Counted from the stretch's first letter, positions 24,201 to 33,749 are shown. The stretch is DNA of 64,000 bases from Eudorina sp. 2006-703-Eu-15 (GCA_003117195.1 BDSI01000114.1:283676-347675), one strand, 5' to 3'. Program-made: numbers and translations. The notes: a model not told the origin generated them from the letters alone.

Positions 24201-24766
24201 GCATCCCTATGACGCCAGCTCCGCAAGCTGAGTCCCGTGCAAACAGCATCAGTATGCGTGCTGTGGCCTTCTGCTCTTGCGCCAGCTCTACCGCTCCTGA
24301 CTCCGCGGAAGAGCTGGGGGGGGATGCGAAAACCCTCAGCAGCAGACAGCTGCGCGCACTGACGTATCTGGTAACCCGGCTGCGGCCGGCCCTGCGTCAG
24401 TATCCGCACAGCCCACAGCAGCTGCCGCAGCGAGCAATCCGGTTCCCACCAAGCGGGCACTCCTGTCAAGTGTCACGGCAGGGGCCTCTCAGCTACTCAG
24501 CGTCGCCACGGGAACGGTCCAGGCAGCCATCTCAACCTTGGTCTCAGCAGCGCTACCCACTGTCGAAGTGCGCAGCGAGCCTCAGCCGCAGCCCAAGTGC
24601 AGCGGTAAGCGCAAGCGGCCCTATCGCACTCAGGCGTCAACGGTGTGTGTCAGGCGGAATACTCTGGTCACCTTCGCAGCATTCAGTCTACTCGCTACGC
24701 TCCTGCTCTCTCTCACGGCGGGGGCGGGCGCAACTCAGGGCCACGTCTTCGGTGCTCCGGGGGTAG
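21236..24766 (+). CDS. Gag-protease polyprotein of the inner element
   Basis: An uninterrupted frame (no stop after 21,157). Residues counted from 21,236. 1-200: Pro/Gln/Ser-rich acidic region. About 205-405: capsid-like segment (FPAFEREARRAMQTLRARF ... FLHSLDRHFAPHRKQAKIRE ... LQQVRQLEPYI). About 553-566: CCHC zinc knuckle CAYCGRYGHAEQGC. Then Ala/Gln-rich linkers and a retropepsin-like region near 875-975 (LRDHCANINVI, then ...FDFLVGNEQML). The usual D(T/S)G(A/S) triad reads DHCA, which is odd for an active enzyme. Past about 24,300 the overlapping pol frame is also open, and the last ~150 codons of this frame are probably not Gag. The listed start is GTG; the true start is uncertain. Confidence 0.8.
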   Translation: MCSVRAARQQQPSTGLPEPVDSAALSGQPVADDLIAWQHNPEYDSNSQPGSESDSDREPVNPDTQLSDKYSEPYSEPYDDPPQSGAPSVEASDSESADSNPGDQDLLAVDEYQQAPVYVPPAVSPAASLNEEPDVDVEPPEQQGPAAQPSHPQAVQQQQLAAPAAAVPAVPQGCQVPATALPLTIASQTDFDWEMDASASASGPTMQAFTYDEFPAFEREARRAMQTLRARFRLSRGQVPVDEALDLLKTFPLPDTLFHTWYRGQLPTLVSDATAWHTQNWQAANPGAPPGPVPNLDGETLLDYFLHSLDRHFAPHRKQAKIREYLRLQQGKTSPTMYLQQVRQLEPYIQSNYPQGSIAERYVEGLHPEVKQRIKAKYELQPRDTWYTVLSNIAADAEVIWLNIQQSQAEQERQTSTAQTSASTASDSKKKTQRESSSQKDSSSSKTGTFFCKEHGRNNTHDTQDCRVLLARQQRKAAATSASQPQEDIATVIAAAVKAALGDSRAAMASGVQGAPATKYAADQQRRQDRGAAGRGGGGGGGGGRRPRMYDSDPCAYCGRYGHAEQGCFVQYPHLVPEGWEPPLRALQVLFNKNKAEAQPAGGRPGAPRQQQPQRAVAAAAAAQQADDDEDEEEAYVPQRRQANASSAARAPIKEDGEQAQAVCGAEGTSQSVSCGPSAEAPGTYATLTHQATPVSFQPAELSTSTYPPPKLPPKPRATVSAGSDASAGSHAGELTLKIGVGQSALSRLLSALSDSLGVQASTAPLSAAPPTETEKRAAALSTTTVRSTLSQATTPTGSSAEVYDMPSGVPYCITGITGGVPRSIQMIPSSERQQLLSLRQDAADYFRRKQLMFYFPPGALQLGSAASPFNTCLRDHCANINVISLPVLRRNKLSMLPTRTRLDTSAKLDTEVLGEVDTRGVQLIFLPGTPHEFKLNLTQTLVVSSTDMFDFLVGNEQMLAVADSITQFPTAQLHMLPNLIERPDYIVSIPMTPAPQAESRANSISMRAVAFCSCASSTAPDSAEELGGDAKTLSSRQLRALTYLVTRLRPALRQYPHSPQQLPQRAIRFPPSGHSCQVSRQGPLSYSASPRERSRQPSQPWSQQRYPLSKCAASLSRSPSAAVSASGPIALRRQRCVSGGILWSPSQHSVYSLRSCSLSRRGRAQLRATSSVLRG
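24316..24323 (+). promoter_or_regulatory. Candidate -1 frameshift site (run of eight G)
   Basis: In the gag frame the run reads CTG GGG GGG GAT. A slip back by one base enters the pol frame, which is open from just upstream (a pol-frame TGA near 24,299 is the last stop) into RT. Gag lies in frame 2 and pol in frame 1, the relation expected for -1 frameshifting. No downstream pseudoknot was assessed. Confidence 0.4.
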
Positions 24767-27700
24767 GTTTCACCACCCATGCCTTCACTACGGGCGGTCT
24801 GCTACTTAACGCGGCAGGCTGGGCACCAGGCGCACCCATGGCGCATTTTCGGGCTACTCATGATTCTACGGGTACGGATTACGGCACCTGGGCAAGAGCG
24901 ACATTCAGCCCTGCTGCAGCACTGACCAGTGTGTCATCCTGTACGCCAGAGGGAAACTCGGCAGCAACAGCTTATGAACGTTATCAGAAGGACGCCGATG
25001 GTGGATGGATCTGGGGAAAAAGCATTACGCTCGACTCAGCCACCAATCAGGCACTAATGGCTGCTGTGCGCGCTCGTCGCCACACCGCCTTTGCTTACAG
25101 CATGGAGGAATTACCTGGCTATCATGGCGATCAGGGTCCCTTTCGGCTGGACTTGGACACCGATAAACCCATCGTTCAGCCTCCCCGCCGCTACAGCCCC
25201 AAGGAAAAGGAGGTAGTTGCCGAGAAAACAGCGGAGCTGGTCAAGGCGGGTATCGTGAAGGAGTATACGGGACCCACGGTTTGCGCGGTAAACCCCGTCG
25301 TTGCCGCTAAGAAAGATCCGGATACTGGGCTTTGGACCGACCACCGCATGGCTCAAGACTATCGCCCGGTCAACCAACATACGCTGCAAGACAAGTATGG
25401 GCTTCACTGTCCCGAGGAAATCTTCCAGCGGGTCGGCAAGGCTGTCATCTTCTCCAAGCTCGATCTTCGTCAAGGGTTTTTGCAGATACCGATAGCGCCG
25501 GAGGATCAACCGAAGACCGCGTACTGGGTCGGCAACAAGCTGATGGCGTACACTCGTATGCCGTATGGCCTCAAGAACGCGAGCGCCAAGTTTCAGCGTG
25601 TCATGGACTACGAGCTTGCAAAGAATGGGCTGGATAACGTCAGTATTGCCTTCATTGACGATGTCCTGATCTGGTCAGACATGCCGGAACAGCATGTAAA
25701 GGACGTGGCTGCCGTGCTTGACGCACTCGCCACGTGTGGGCTCCGTGCTCACCCAGACAAGTCTATCTTCGGCGCCGATGTTATCGAGTATCTTGGGCAT
25801 AATCTCAGTTCTTTCGGTATCAGCCCTCATCAGGCCAAGGTCGCAGCTATCATGGCGCTTCAGCCCCCGCGCAACGTTTCCGAACTTCGCACGCAGCTTG
25901 GATTCATCAACTACTACCGCTGCTACGTCCCGCATATGAGTCAGATCATGGCCGATCTCAATCAGCTTCTTAAGAAGGATGCGCCGTGGGTCTGGGGACC
26001 GAAGCAGCAGGAAGCATTCCAGGCCATCAAGGATGCGTTTGCTAAGGAAGGGCTTATCTTGCGCCGCATTGATTACAATCGTCCTCTCATCCTTCATACG
26101 GACTTCTCCAACAAGGGCATTGGAGCAGTTCTGGGTCAGGTCGACGACGACGGTCGCGAGTACATGTGTGCTTGCATCAGTCGTTCGCTTAACAAACACG
26201 AAGCTAACTACAGCAGTTATAAGGGAGAAATGTTGGCAGCAGTTTGGGCAGTCAAGATGTTCCGCCATCATCTCATTGGTGGATCGCCGTTCAAGTTAGT
26301 AACCGACCACCAACCGTTGCTGTACCTTATGAGCACCGAAGGCCTAACAGGTCAGTACGCGCGATTCACATTAGCGCTTCAGGAGTACAACTTTACAGTT
26401 GAGCACCGGCCGGGCATCAAGCATCAAAATGCAGATACTCTGTCACGCAACCCGGTTCCCAGTGCTGTTGATAACACTGGAGCGCGCCTTGATCATGAGG
26501 ACGAAGTACATAGGCCTACTGCCTTAGCTGCCGCGTCAATATGCGCCGCTTGGGCTGATTGTCAGATGGCTTGTGCAACCATGCACTCGGCGAGGCCGGT
26601 CGCTCCGTTCAGCGATGCGTTTTGTCCTTCTCCCGAGGAGAACATGGCTGGTTGGAATGGGTGGCGATATGAAGCATTCGAACCCCCTCCGGACTGCGAG
26701 GATCACTCCCGTGCAGAGGCGAGGGTGCGTTTGCGGACTGCGGCAGCAGAGTGGTTGGCCGCAGCAAAACGGTCAGGGGCGGTGGAGCATCCCTACCCCG
26801 TTACTGCGTCGATTGGTTCAGATTTCTTCATTCGCGCCGCTCGTGGCATCACGCTGTACGAGCCTCTTGGCGGCATGTGTGCTGGGCTTGAAGCGTGCTT
26901 GCGGAACGGGATCCTCATCAACAAGTATTACTATTCCGACGTCAGTCAGTCAGCACGTATGGTTGCAGCTCATCGCCTGCAGCAGCTCAGTGCCGCGTAT
27001 CCCCGCCTGCTGCCTTTAGAGGCCTGGCGTAACGCATTCCTTGCAATGCCTCAGGATGTAACCGAGGTCACCCGCCGCGACCTGCGGTTCGCGGGTGCAG
27101 GGAGTGGAGATCAATGGTTGGTTATTGCGTTCTGGAATTCTGACTCCGCGCATTGTGTGCAGTCCGTCGTATCAATCATGGAACAGTTGCAGCAGTTATG
27201 CTCGTCGTCACCTCCTGGGTGTGTCCTGGGATGCGCGCCGCTGCCTCCAGCGTCAGATACGCCTGTTGCCGAAGCAGCCGAGGCGGCGGTCAGCGCAGTG
27301 TTTGGTGGCTCTACGGTCGCGGACGCTGCCCGTTTTGGGTCGTACGCGCACTGTCTGTATCAATGCTGGACGAACTTCGTGGCTTCGGATCAGCTGAACG
27401 GGGTTGCGCAATCTGCGACCCGACCCGTGGGACGTCAGCTTCAAGATGTTCTCAACCCCGAGCACTCGGCACCAGTCCCAGCTCGCGCACCGCGTCTTCC
27501 GTACTATCCTTGCAATCACGCGGGTAAGCCAGTTCGGGCGCTGCTGCCGGGGGCAATTGGGAAGAAGGGCTCTGACACCGTCGCTCGGCCCAGCACCCCG
27601 GTCTACAACAGCGTTACTTCACTGTACGATGCGCTCTATCCCGGGGAATGCGAGCTTGTCTTGGGGTTTGAAGCTGGGGCGACCAGCGCTCCTGGCCTGT

Positions 27701-29001
27701 CTGATGACGACCGTTGCTCTGTGTTAGCTGAAGCGACGGATGTGACCTACTTGTCCAGCATTCTCGCGATCTGTCACGTCGTGTCCAAGGATGCGACGGG
27801 CACTCATACTGCATTTGCGTGCTGCACCGAGGGCCGTGAGCTCTCTCAGCCGCAAGGGGGCCTTGCCTCCGCGTTTGCCGACTGCACGTCATACAACATA
27901 GGCGGCGCACTGGTTGCGCTTGCCAGTCATGTCCCAACCGATGATCCACCACCTCCGGGTCGACGTACGGATATCTGGGACGACGAAAACACGCTTCATC
28001 TCCTTCGTAAGGGCGATTACCCGCCCGGGATTGATTCGACAGAGCAGCGTAGGTGCGCTCGTCGCGCACGCCAGTACCGCTTCCAAGGCGGCAAGCTCTA
28101 CCGGCTTGAGGGTGATGGAAAGCCACGTGTGGTGCCCAATCCGTCGGAGCGCACCGAGATCATCAAGCGGACACACGAGGAGACTGGGCATTTCGGTGTG
28201 CGGCGCACTATTGCGCTGCTTCTCACAAGCTACTGGTGGAGGGGCATGTCAGATGATGTGGTGTCAGTCGTTCGTCACTGCTCGGCCTGCGACCGAGTGA
28301 ACACCACCTTCTCGGCGCAGACTCCGGAGCTCAACCCGCTGCCTATTTCCGGTTTATTTTATCGTTGGGGTGTTGATTTGTGTGGGCCGTTCAAGAAGAC
28401 GCCCAGGGGTTTCACGTATGCGATGATTTGTGTTGAGCATTTTTCGAAGTATGTCGTGTTGATCCCGCTGCCTGATAAGCATGCCGACCAGACTGCCTTC
28501 GCCTTCCAGCACCACATCTTGGGCCGGTACGGGGCATGTGCAGAGGTGTGCAGCGATCAGGGTAGCGAGTGGAAGGCAGAGTTTGCGCAAGTGTTAGTTG
28601 ATGCGTTAATTGATCATCGGCAGACGTCGGCCAACCATCCACAGGCCAACGGTCTTGCTGAGCGTGCTGTTCAGACCTGCAAGCATGCGCTGCGAAGAAT
28701 CGCCCATGCTGGCGGGGGGATTGACGATTGGGATAAGCATTTGCCGTATATCATGCTGGGGTACAACTGTTCGCCTCAGGCCTCTTCCCGTGTGAGCCCT
28801 TATCATGTGATGCACGCGGTTGAGCCTACGGTGCCCCAGCTATCAAGGAGCGTTTCGATGTGGAGATTGATCTGGATGATCCGAGCTTGGCGGCAGGGTC
28901 GATCATGCAGCGCGCAGCCCTCATTCGCCGTCACATGGCCGTGGCCGGCAGCAACCTCCTCATCGCGCAGCACCGTGATACTTTGCGGTACGCACGCATG
29001 A
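24538..29001 (+). CDS. Pol: RT, RNase H, C5-methyltransferase-like domain, integrase (inner element)
   Basis: Long intact frame, open in fact from about 24,300. Residues counted from 24,538. About 42-66: hydrophobic segment ([18 protein letters not shown]). About 195-400: RT ([43 protein letters not shown], i.e. FIDD). About 515-650: RNase H ([32 protein letters not shown]). About 765-1080: DNA C5-methyltransferase-like, with AdoMet motif [36 protein letters not shown], a target-recognition-like segment and [16 protein letters not shown]. About 1200-1390: integrase (HEETGHFG...[25 protein letters not shown]). Family PCQ and ENV motifs are absent ([16 protein letters not shown]). After about 28,835 the true reading passes to the frame of the next ORF through one base in CCCC. 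Start codon listed is TTG; probably translated by frameshift from gag. Confidence 0.9.
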   Translation: MVSAALPTVEVRSEPQPQPKCSGKRKRPYRTQASTVCVRRNTLVTFAAFSLLATLLLSLTAGAGATQGHVFGAPGVGFTTHAFTTGGLLLNAAGWAPGAPMAHFRATHDSTGTDYGTWARATFSPAAALTSVSSCTPEGNSAATAYERYQKDADGGWIWGKSITLDSATNQALMAAVRARRHTAFAYSMEELPGYHGDQGPFRLDLDTDKPIVQPPRRYSPKEKEVVAEKTAELVKAGIVKEYTGPTVCAVNPVVAAKKDPDTGLWTDHRMAQDYRPVNQHTLQDKYGLHCPEEIFQRVGKAVIFSKLDLRQGFLQIPIAPEDQPKTAYWVGNKLMAYTRMPYGLKNASAKFQRVMDYELAKNGLDNVSIAFIDDVLIWSDMPEQHVKDVAAVLDALATCGLRAHPDKSIFGADVIEYLGHNLSSFGISPHQAKVAAIMALQPPRNVSELRTQLGFINYYRCYVPHMSQIMADLNQLLKKDAPWVWGPKQQEAFQAIKDAFAKEGLILRRIDYNRPLILHTDFSNKGIGAVLGQVDDDGREYMCACISRSLNKHEANYSSYKGEMLAAVWAVKMFRHHLIGGSPFKLVTDHQPLLYLMSTEGLTGQYARFTLALQEYNFTVEHRPGIKHQNADTLSRNPVPSAVDNTGARLDHEDEVHRPTALAAASICAAWADCQMACATMHSARPVAPFSDAFCPSPEENMAGWNGWRYEAFEPPPDCEDHSRAEARVRLRTAAAEWLAAAKRSGAVEHPYPVTASIGSDFFIRAARGITLYEPLGGMCAGLEACLRNGILINKYYYSDVSQSARMVAAHRLQQLSAAYPRLLPLEAWRNAFLAMPQDVTEVTRRDLRFAGAGSGDQWLVIAFWNSDSAHCVQSVVSIMEQLQQLCSSSPPGCVLGCAPLPPASDTPVAEAAEAAVSAVFGGSTVADAARFGSYAHCLYQCWTNFVASDQLNGVAQSATRPVGRQLQDVLNPEHSAPVPARAPRLPYYPCNHAGKPVRALLPGAIGKKGSDTVARPSTPVYNSVTSLYDALYPGECELVLGFEAGATSAPGLSDDDRCSVLAEATDVTYLSSILAICHVVSKDATGTHTAFACCTEGRELSQPQGGLASAFADCTSYNIGGALVALASHVPTDDPPPPGRRTDIWDDENTLHLLRKGDYPPGIDSTEQRRCARRARQYRFQGGKLYRLEGDGKPRVVPNPSERTEIIKRTHEETGHFGVRRTIALLLTSYWWRGMSDDVVSVVRHCSACDRVNTTFSAQTPELNPLPISGLFYRWGVDLCGPFKKTPRGFTYAMICVEHFSKYVVLIPLPDKHADQTAFAFQHHILGRYGACAEVCSDQGSEWKAEFAQVLVDALIDHRQTSANHPQANGLAERAVQTCKHALRRIAHAGGGIDDWDKHLPYIMLGYNCSPQASSRVSPYHVMHAVEPTVPQLSRSVSMWRLIWMIRAWRQGRSCSAQPSFAVTWPWPAATSSSRSTVILCGTHA

Positions 29002-30353
29002 GGGGTGGGGCGGTTTTGCCGCGACTGCGTAGGTTTGAGATAGGTGATTATGTTTACCACCGCGATACGTCCGGGCGCACTACCTTGGATCCTTATGCCA
29101 AGCCGGACATTCTGCGGGTGGTTGAGGTTCGTCCTACCGGCGTGTTGTTGTTGGAAGGTCGTTGCGGGAATACCCTCACGGCTCATGTCAGCCATTGCGC
29201 GCCATGTCATCTGCCTATTGATGATCACACGGTGGATCCGCGTTTGGCCAGGCCGTCGCCGGGGCTCCCGTGCGAAGTGTGCAAGTTTCCGGATGGAGAA
29301 GAGTGGATGCTGTTGTGTGATGCTTGTGGTACAGGTTGGCATACCTATTGCCTGAAGCCTCGTCTTACTGAGATCCCGGATGGGACATGGGTGTGTCCTC
29401 GTTGTGTTGGAAAGGGTGTTACCCCGGAGTCGGTGGATGCAGTCGTCCCTGCTTCTGCGCAGGCCAATCAGCTTGCGCTGCAACCTCCCAAGCACCTACG
29501 TGACCTTCAAGGTGCCGCTGTCATGAGGGAGTCGCGCGGGAAGGGGCGTCGCACCACGCGGTCTTTGGGAGTGGCGTCGTACGCTGGTAGGAGTGGTCGC
29601 ACGCACCAGTTCCAGGTGCTGTACGACAATGGTGATGTTGAGTTGTTGTCGCTGCGTGAGCTTAAGAGCCGTCTCGCGTCGAAGGGAGTTAGGAAGGGAG
29701 CAGTAGCGAATGCCACCGAGGTCAGCTGGCCGTCAAGCCCTGGCACTTGGGATTTGAGCACGTGTGAAGGGGCTGCAGGAACGCTTTCTGCAGTCATGCC
29801 AGGGGAGCACGATCCGCTGAAGGCTGTCGCGCTTGCTGCGTCAGTTACTCAGGGTTCGGTGCGACCAGAACCGGTCGGAGCCGGGGATGTGAATGTGCTA
29901 GTAGGAGCGTTGGCGATCGGTGATGTGGGATCGGTTTTCATGCCCTGGAAATGGGACGAAGGGGCCATGCAGCAGTTACGGGATAGCGCGTGCTCTGTGC
30001 GGTACACGCCTGATCAGGCTACCGTGCGACCAGCGCACCCGGAGAGTTTTGAGCAGGCGAAGCAAGATGGTGTGAAGATGCCTGTCATTGCGGTTGATGT
30101 GTCAGAGGAGATGTCCGATTTGGTTGTGCCCGTGGCCGGTCGCTTTGCTGACGTCGCGGTTATTGCATCTGTGCCGCGCCGTTACATCGCCGAGGCTGAT
30201 GGGCCAAGGCTGCGCTGGCTCCGCGCACTGCAGAAGGAAGATCGGTTGCTCATCTTGAGGGCCGTTGCGAAGATGTGGGTAGTAGTCTTTGCGCAAGCAG
30301 CATGGAAGCGTGCCCTGGTGAAGGACGATACGCACGCTGTGCAGGTGATTTAG
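28860..30353 (+). CDS. Integrase C-terminal extension with PHD finger and Tudor-like segment
   Basis: It continues pol in the -1 frame; the sense extends upstream of the first ATG through [17 protein letters not shown] to the C-run at about 28,833. An integrase C-terminal SH3-like part ([16 protein letters not shown]) comes first. A canonical PHD finger follows at 29,271-29,405: [18 protein letters not shown] and WVCPRC supply the Cys4-His-Cys3 ligands. Next is a Tudor/Agenet-like stretch ([15 protein letters not shown], about 29,609). The last ~150 residues (MPWKWDEG ... [19 protein letters not shown]) may be a degenerate Rossmann/methyltransferase-like domain; that is only an impression. 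PHD fingers read histone H3 tails, so the tail could direct integration to marked chromatin. Confidence 0.82.
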   Translation: MEIDLDDPSLAAGSIMQRAALIRRHMAVAGSNLLIAQHRDTLRYARMRGGAVLPRLRRFEIGDYVYHRDTSGRTTLDPYAKPDILRVVEVRPTGVLLLEGRCGNTLTAHVSHCAPCHLPIDDHTVDPRLARPSPGLPCEVCKFPDGEEWMLLCDACGTGWHTYCLKPRLTEIPDGTWVCPRCVGKGVTPESVDAVVPASAQANQLALQPPKHLRDLQGAAVMRESRGKGRRTTRSLGVASYAGRSGRTHQFQVLYDNGDVELLSLRELKSRLASKGVRKGAVANATEVSWPSSPGTWDLSTCEGAAGTLSAVMPGEHDPLKAVALAASVTQGSVRPEPVGAGDVNVLVGALAIGDVGSVFMPWKWDEGAMQQLRDSACSVRYTPDQATVRPAHPESFEQAKQDGVKMPVIAVDVSEEMSDLVVPVAGRFADVAVIASVPRRYIAEADGPRLRWLRALQKEDRLLILRAVAKMWVVVFAQAAWKRALVKDDTHAVQVI

Positions 30354-30400
30354 GGGACCTCATGCCCTCAGCTACCAGCTTCCCACCGCACAATCGGCGT

Positions 30401-30418
30401 GGGAGCTGGGGGGGGAGT
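30401..30418 (+). promoter_or_regulatory. Possible polypurine tract of the inner element
   Basis: GGGAGCTGGGGGGGGAG lies about 50 bp before A2 rather than directly against it; the B1 segment sits between. This spacing is abnormal for a plus-strand primer. Confidence 0.35.
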
Positions 30419-30436
30419 CATCATCACGCACATAGT

Positions 30437-30466
30437 ACGACATTCTGCCATCAGTCTGGTACGACA
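30437..30466 (+). repeat. Split repeat B1 of the inner element
   Basis: The 30-bp ACGACATTCTGCCATCAGTC plus TGGTACGACA is identical to B2 at 31,326-31,355. It is joined to A2 through two extra bases, GC (30,467-30,468), so it looks like a copy of the junction of the two element ends. Confidence 0.9.
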
Positions 30467-30468
30467 GC

Positions 30469-31327
30469 TGTCATGACTTGGTAGTGTCGCTGTCGTAGTA
30501 TGGATCTATCGAACTCCGTTTGCACTACCACGCAGCGCCAAGGGCGCGAAGTGTAGTGAGTAGGAATTGTTCGGCGTACGTCTCGCGTTTCGGCGTACGT
30601 CTCGCCTGTCTGGACAACGGGAGCTTTCCCGTACTAAGCCATTGAGTCGAACTGTTCACTCCGTCGTCCGAGCGTTTGTCAGTTGGCGCTTCAGGCGCGT
30701 TTGCTTGTTTGTTACTTTATCTATCTAGCGCACCGCGTTGTGGGGCGGGCGCTCGTAGTTGCAAGACTTGGTCAACCGACGCATGCGGCTCAGGGTTCGG
30801 GTCGGCGCGTGCTACGTCGCTGCGCTCTCCCCTGGCTAGGTGCAGGGGGGCAATCTGTACTTGTTCGTGTTCAGTCGTAGCGCCGATCGTGTGTTGCACC
30901 GCGTAGTAGGTGTACTGCCGGAGGAATAATCCTTCACGTTATGGCCTTAGTGGTAGGGATAAGGGTGCGTCGTACCCGTCAGGCCAGCGTCGGTGTGTAC
31001 TGAGCGCTGAGAGGGCGAACGCATCTTTGTCGTTTGGCTCTCGAAGCAAATCTTCGTGAGCGTAATAAGACCACTGAGCGCTATTGAGCGACTTATTCGA
31101 TATCTTTGTAACAATCACAAGTTGATCGTTTGTCCGCAGCTGACGCTAGGCAGGTTAAACGCGCTACAAGATTCGCTCTTGGCGCCAGGCCGCACTGAGA
31201 TCCGTTCCGGGCCACCTGGCCACACACAGTGTAGCTAGCCATCGTCTGCCGGCTGGAGCGCAGCCGAGCCTTTGTACATCTCAGCACTGGAGTAGCTACT
31301 CGTGCTGGGATATATTTATATTCCCAC
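30469..31327 (+). repeat. Terminal repeat A2 of the inner element
   Basis: 859 bp, near-identical to A1 at 19,185-20,043. It is followed at once by B2, so the right end of the element is A2-B2 while the left end is A1 alone. Confidence 0.92.
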
Positions 31328-31355
31328 GACATTCTGCCATCAGTCTGGTACGACA
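31326..31355 (+). repeat. Split repeat B2, right end of the inner element
   Basis: Identical to B1. It ends GACA, the inverse of the element's initial TGTC, and is followed by the ATCT target duplication. It cannot belong to the outer element because the outer RT frame is restored only when it is removed. Confidence 0.92.
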
Positions 31356-32190
31356 ATCTGTTACCTGGACGACATCCTGATATTCTCCAAGACCCGCGAG
31401 GAGCATCTGCAGCACCTTCACCAGGTCTTCGAGGTTCTGAGGCGTGAGCAGCTGTATGCGAAACGGTCGAAGTGCCACTGGGCGCTCCCGCAGATCGAGT
31501 ATCTGGGGCATGTCGTCTCTGCTGATGGCATTCGGATGGACCCTCGCAAGTCTGCTGTGGTCCGTGACTGGCCCACTCCGACCAACCTGCCGGACCTGTG
31601 TAAGTTCTTGGGTCTGACCAACTACTTTCGTAAGTTCATTTCGCGCTACTCTGTGATAGCTGCACCTCTGACCAATCTGACGCGTAAGGGTGCGTTTCTG
31701 TCGCCTGCTGCTTGGACTACTGAGTGCCAACAGGCGTTTGACGAACTGAAGCGTGCTGTCTGTGATGATGTGCTTCTGCGGTTTCCTGATTACTCCCTGC
31801 CTTTCCGTATTGAGGTCATATCTGATGCCTCGCTGTACGGCACCGGCGCTGTCCTGTTACAGGAGGGGAGGCCTGTTGCTTTCACCAGTCAGAAGTTTAC
31901 GGGCGCTGAGACTCGTTACACTACTGGGGAGCAGGAACTGCTTGCTGTCATCCATGCTCTGAGAGAATGGCAGTGTTACCTTGAGCATCGCCCCTTCATT
32001 CTGAAAACTGACCACAAGCCCCTTACGTTCCTGCAAGGTGTGCCCACTCTGAACCGTCGCCAAGCCCGGTGGCTTGAGTACATGGCGCGTTTTGACTACA
32101 CCTGGGAGTATCTGTCTGGTTCGATGAACATTGCTGATGCTCTCAGCCGGCACCCTAACCTGCAAGCTGCAATCCTGTCTGTGACGACTC
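31356..32190 (+). pseudogene. RT C-terminal half and RNase H of the outer element
   Basis: Continues in frame from 19,184: the joined reading gives FVI-CYLDDILIFSKT, the RT catalytic YLDD. Then KCHWALPQIEYLGHVVSADG, FLGLTNYFRKFI, RNase H ISDASLYGTGAVLLQEG, TDHKPLTFLQG and NIADALSRHP. The frame is lost at about 32,190 by a frameshift. Confidence 0.92.
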
Positions 32191-32293
32191 TAGGGCTGTT
32201 GACCCCGTTCCGGCCGCCCCTGCGCCTGTCCGTGCACGTACGCCCGCTGACCCCGTCGCTGCCGTACCTGCCACCGTACCTGCGGCCGCTGAG

Positions 32294-33749
32294 GTGCCCG
32301 CAACTGATCTTTTTGCCCGTCTGCATGCTTTGTACCGTACTGATCCGTACTTCTCTGATACTGCTGACACAGCAGCGCTCACCTGTGAGCGTGGCATCTG
32401 GTACCGCTCCCTTCCTGATCGCAAGCAGATTGTCATTCCGAATGACGATGAGCTGCACCGTGAGCTGCTGTCGAAGTACCATGACGGCCCCTTGGCTGGG
32501 CATCCTGGCTGCAGTCATCTGATTGAATTGGTTACCCGCACCTTTTGGTGGCCTAAGCTGGCTGCCGACGCCCCTAACTACGTTCAATCCTGTGATCTCT
32601 GTCAGCACAACAAGCCATCGTCTGGTAAGACCCCTGGGTTGCTGCAGTTGCTGCCTGTGCCAGCGTCTCTATGGACTTTGTGGTTGCTCTCCCCAAAACT
32701 GAGGGGGGATACGACGCGGTGATCGTATTGGTTGATCGCCTTATGAAGATGGTGCATCAAGCGCCCACCACCACGTCCTGTACTGCTGAGCAGGCTGCAC
32801 GTTTGTTCTTTGACAATGTCGTACGTTTGCATGGTGTTCCTAAGGGCATTGTCTCTGATCGCGATCCGCGTTTCACGAGCAAGTTCTGGGGAGCGCTTGG
32901 GGATCTGCTTGATATGCGTGTGAATCTGTCCACTGCGTATCACCCCCAGTCTGACGGTCAAACTGAGTGCATGAATCGTACACTTGGTGACATGTATGCT
33001 GCGCAACTTTGCTGGCCGTAACCCTGATACCTGGGACACTCATCTGTCTGCTGCTGAGTTTGCACTGAACAACGCAGTGAATCGCTCCACTGGCAAGAGT
33101 CCGTTCTTCCTGAACTACGGATTTCACCCTGCGCTTCCTGTCTGGCGGGAGTTGGACGTCAACGTTCCTGCCGCGAAGCAGTTCGCACGGAGCTTTGTGT
33201 CTCGTCTGTCTGAAGCTAAGTCCTGCTTGGACACAGCTCAACAACGGGCTGCTGATTACTGCAACCGGGGTAAGAAGCCTGTCACTTAAGCCGCTGGGCA
33301 GTTGGTGATGCTGAGTACGAAGCACTTGCGTGACATGCATGTCATCATGTGGGCCTCGGAAGCTTCTACCTCGCTGGGTTGGCCCGTATCCTGTCGTACG
33401 CATGGTTGGTTCTGTTGCGGTTGAGTTGCGCCTGCCCTTGGACATGCGCATCCACCCGACCTTCCCCGTGTCTCTGGTTCATCCTTATCATTCGCGCGCA
33501 TCTGACGCCGCTGATGAAATGGATACTAGTCCTGAACCTGTTGCCTGGCTGACTGAAGACCAACCTCTGTTTTCTGTTGAACACGTTCTGGACTACCATT
33601 GTCGCCGTGTTCGCACTGGCAAACGGACTCGCTTTGTGCAAGAGTGGCTCGTTAAATGGGCTGGCGACTCATCTGAGCACAATTCGTGGGAACCCGCTCG
33701 CAACTTCACACCTGATCTGAAGCCTGTTTTGGATGAGGTTCGGTCGTAG
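32294..33749 (+). pseudogene. Integrase and chromodomain of the outer element, multiply frameshifted
   Basis: Pieces in changing frames: 32,294-32,660 holds the HHCC zinc domain (GHPGCSHLIELV ... SCDLCQHNK). 32,671-33,000 holds the catalytic core (MDFVVALPKTEGGYDAVIVL, SDRDPRF, HPQSDGQTECMNR). 32,984-33,289 continues (AEFALNNAVNRSTGKSPFF) to a stop. 33,330-33,749 holds RWVGPYPVVRMVG, IHPTFPVSLVHPYH and a chromodomain (FSVEHVLDYHCRR, EWLVKWAGDSSEHNSWEP). At least three frameshifts and one stop make it non-functional. The chromodomain assigns it to the chromoviruses. Confidence 0.9.

Larger units (their letters stand above)
19185..31355 (+). mobile_element. Inner 12.2-kb Ty3/gypsy element with methyltransferase-like and PHD domains
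   Basis: It starts TGTCATGACTTGG and ends GGTACGACA (TGTC...GACA), flanked by ATCT (19,181-19,184 and 31,356-31,359). Excising it restores the outer RT frame exactly, so both ends are certain. The terminal 859-bp repeats A1 and A2 differ at about seven positions by my count, so the insertion is young. Contents: leader, gag with CCHC knuckle and protease-like region, pol with RT, RNase H, a C5-methyltransferase-like domain and DDE integrase, then a PHD/Tudor tail. Repeats are arranged A1...B1-A2-B2. Confidence 0.95.

Noticed and set aside
19185..31355. Classification of the inner element as a PAT/DIRS tyrosine-recombinase element because of its split repeats
   Set aside because: Pol has a DDE integrase ([21 protein letters not shown]), an HHCC zinc domain and a 4-bp target duplication; no tyrosine recombinase is visible.
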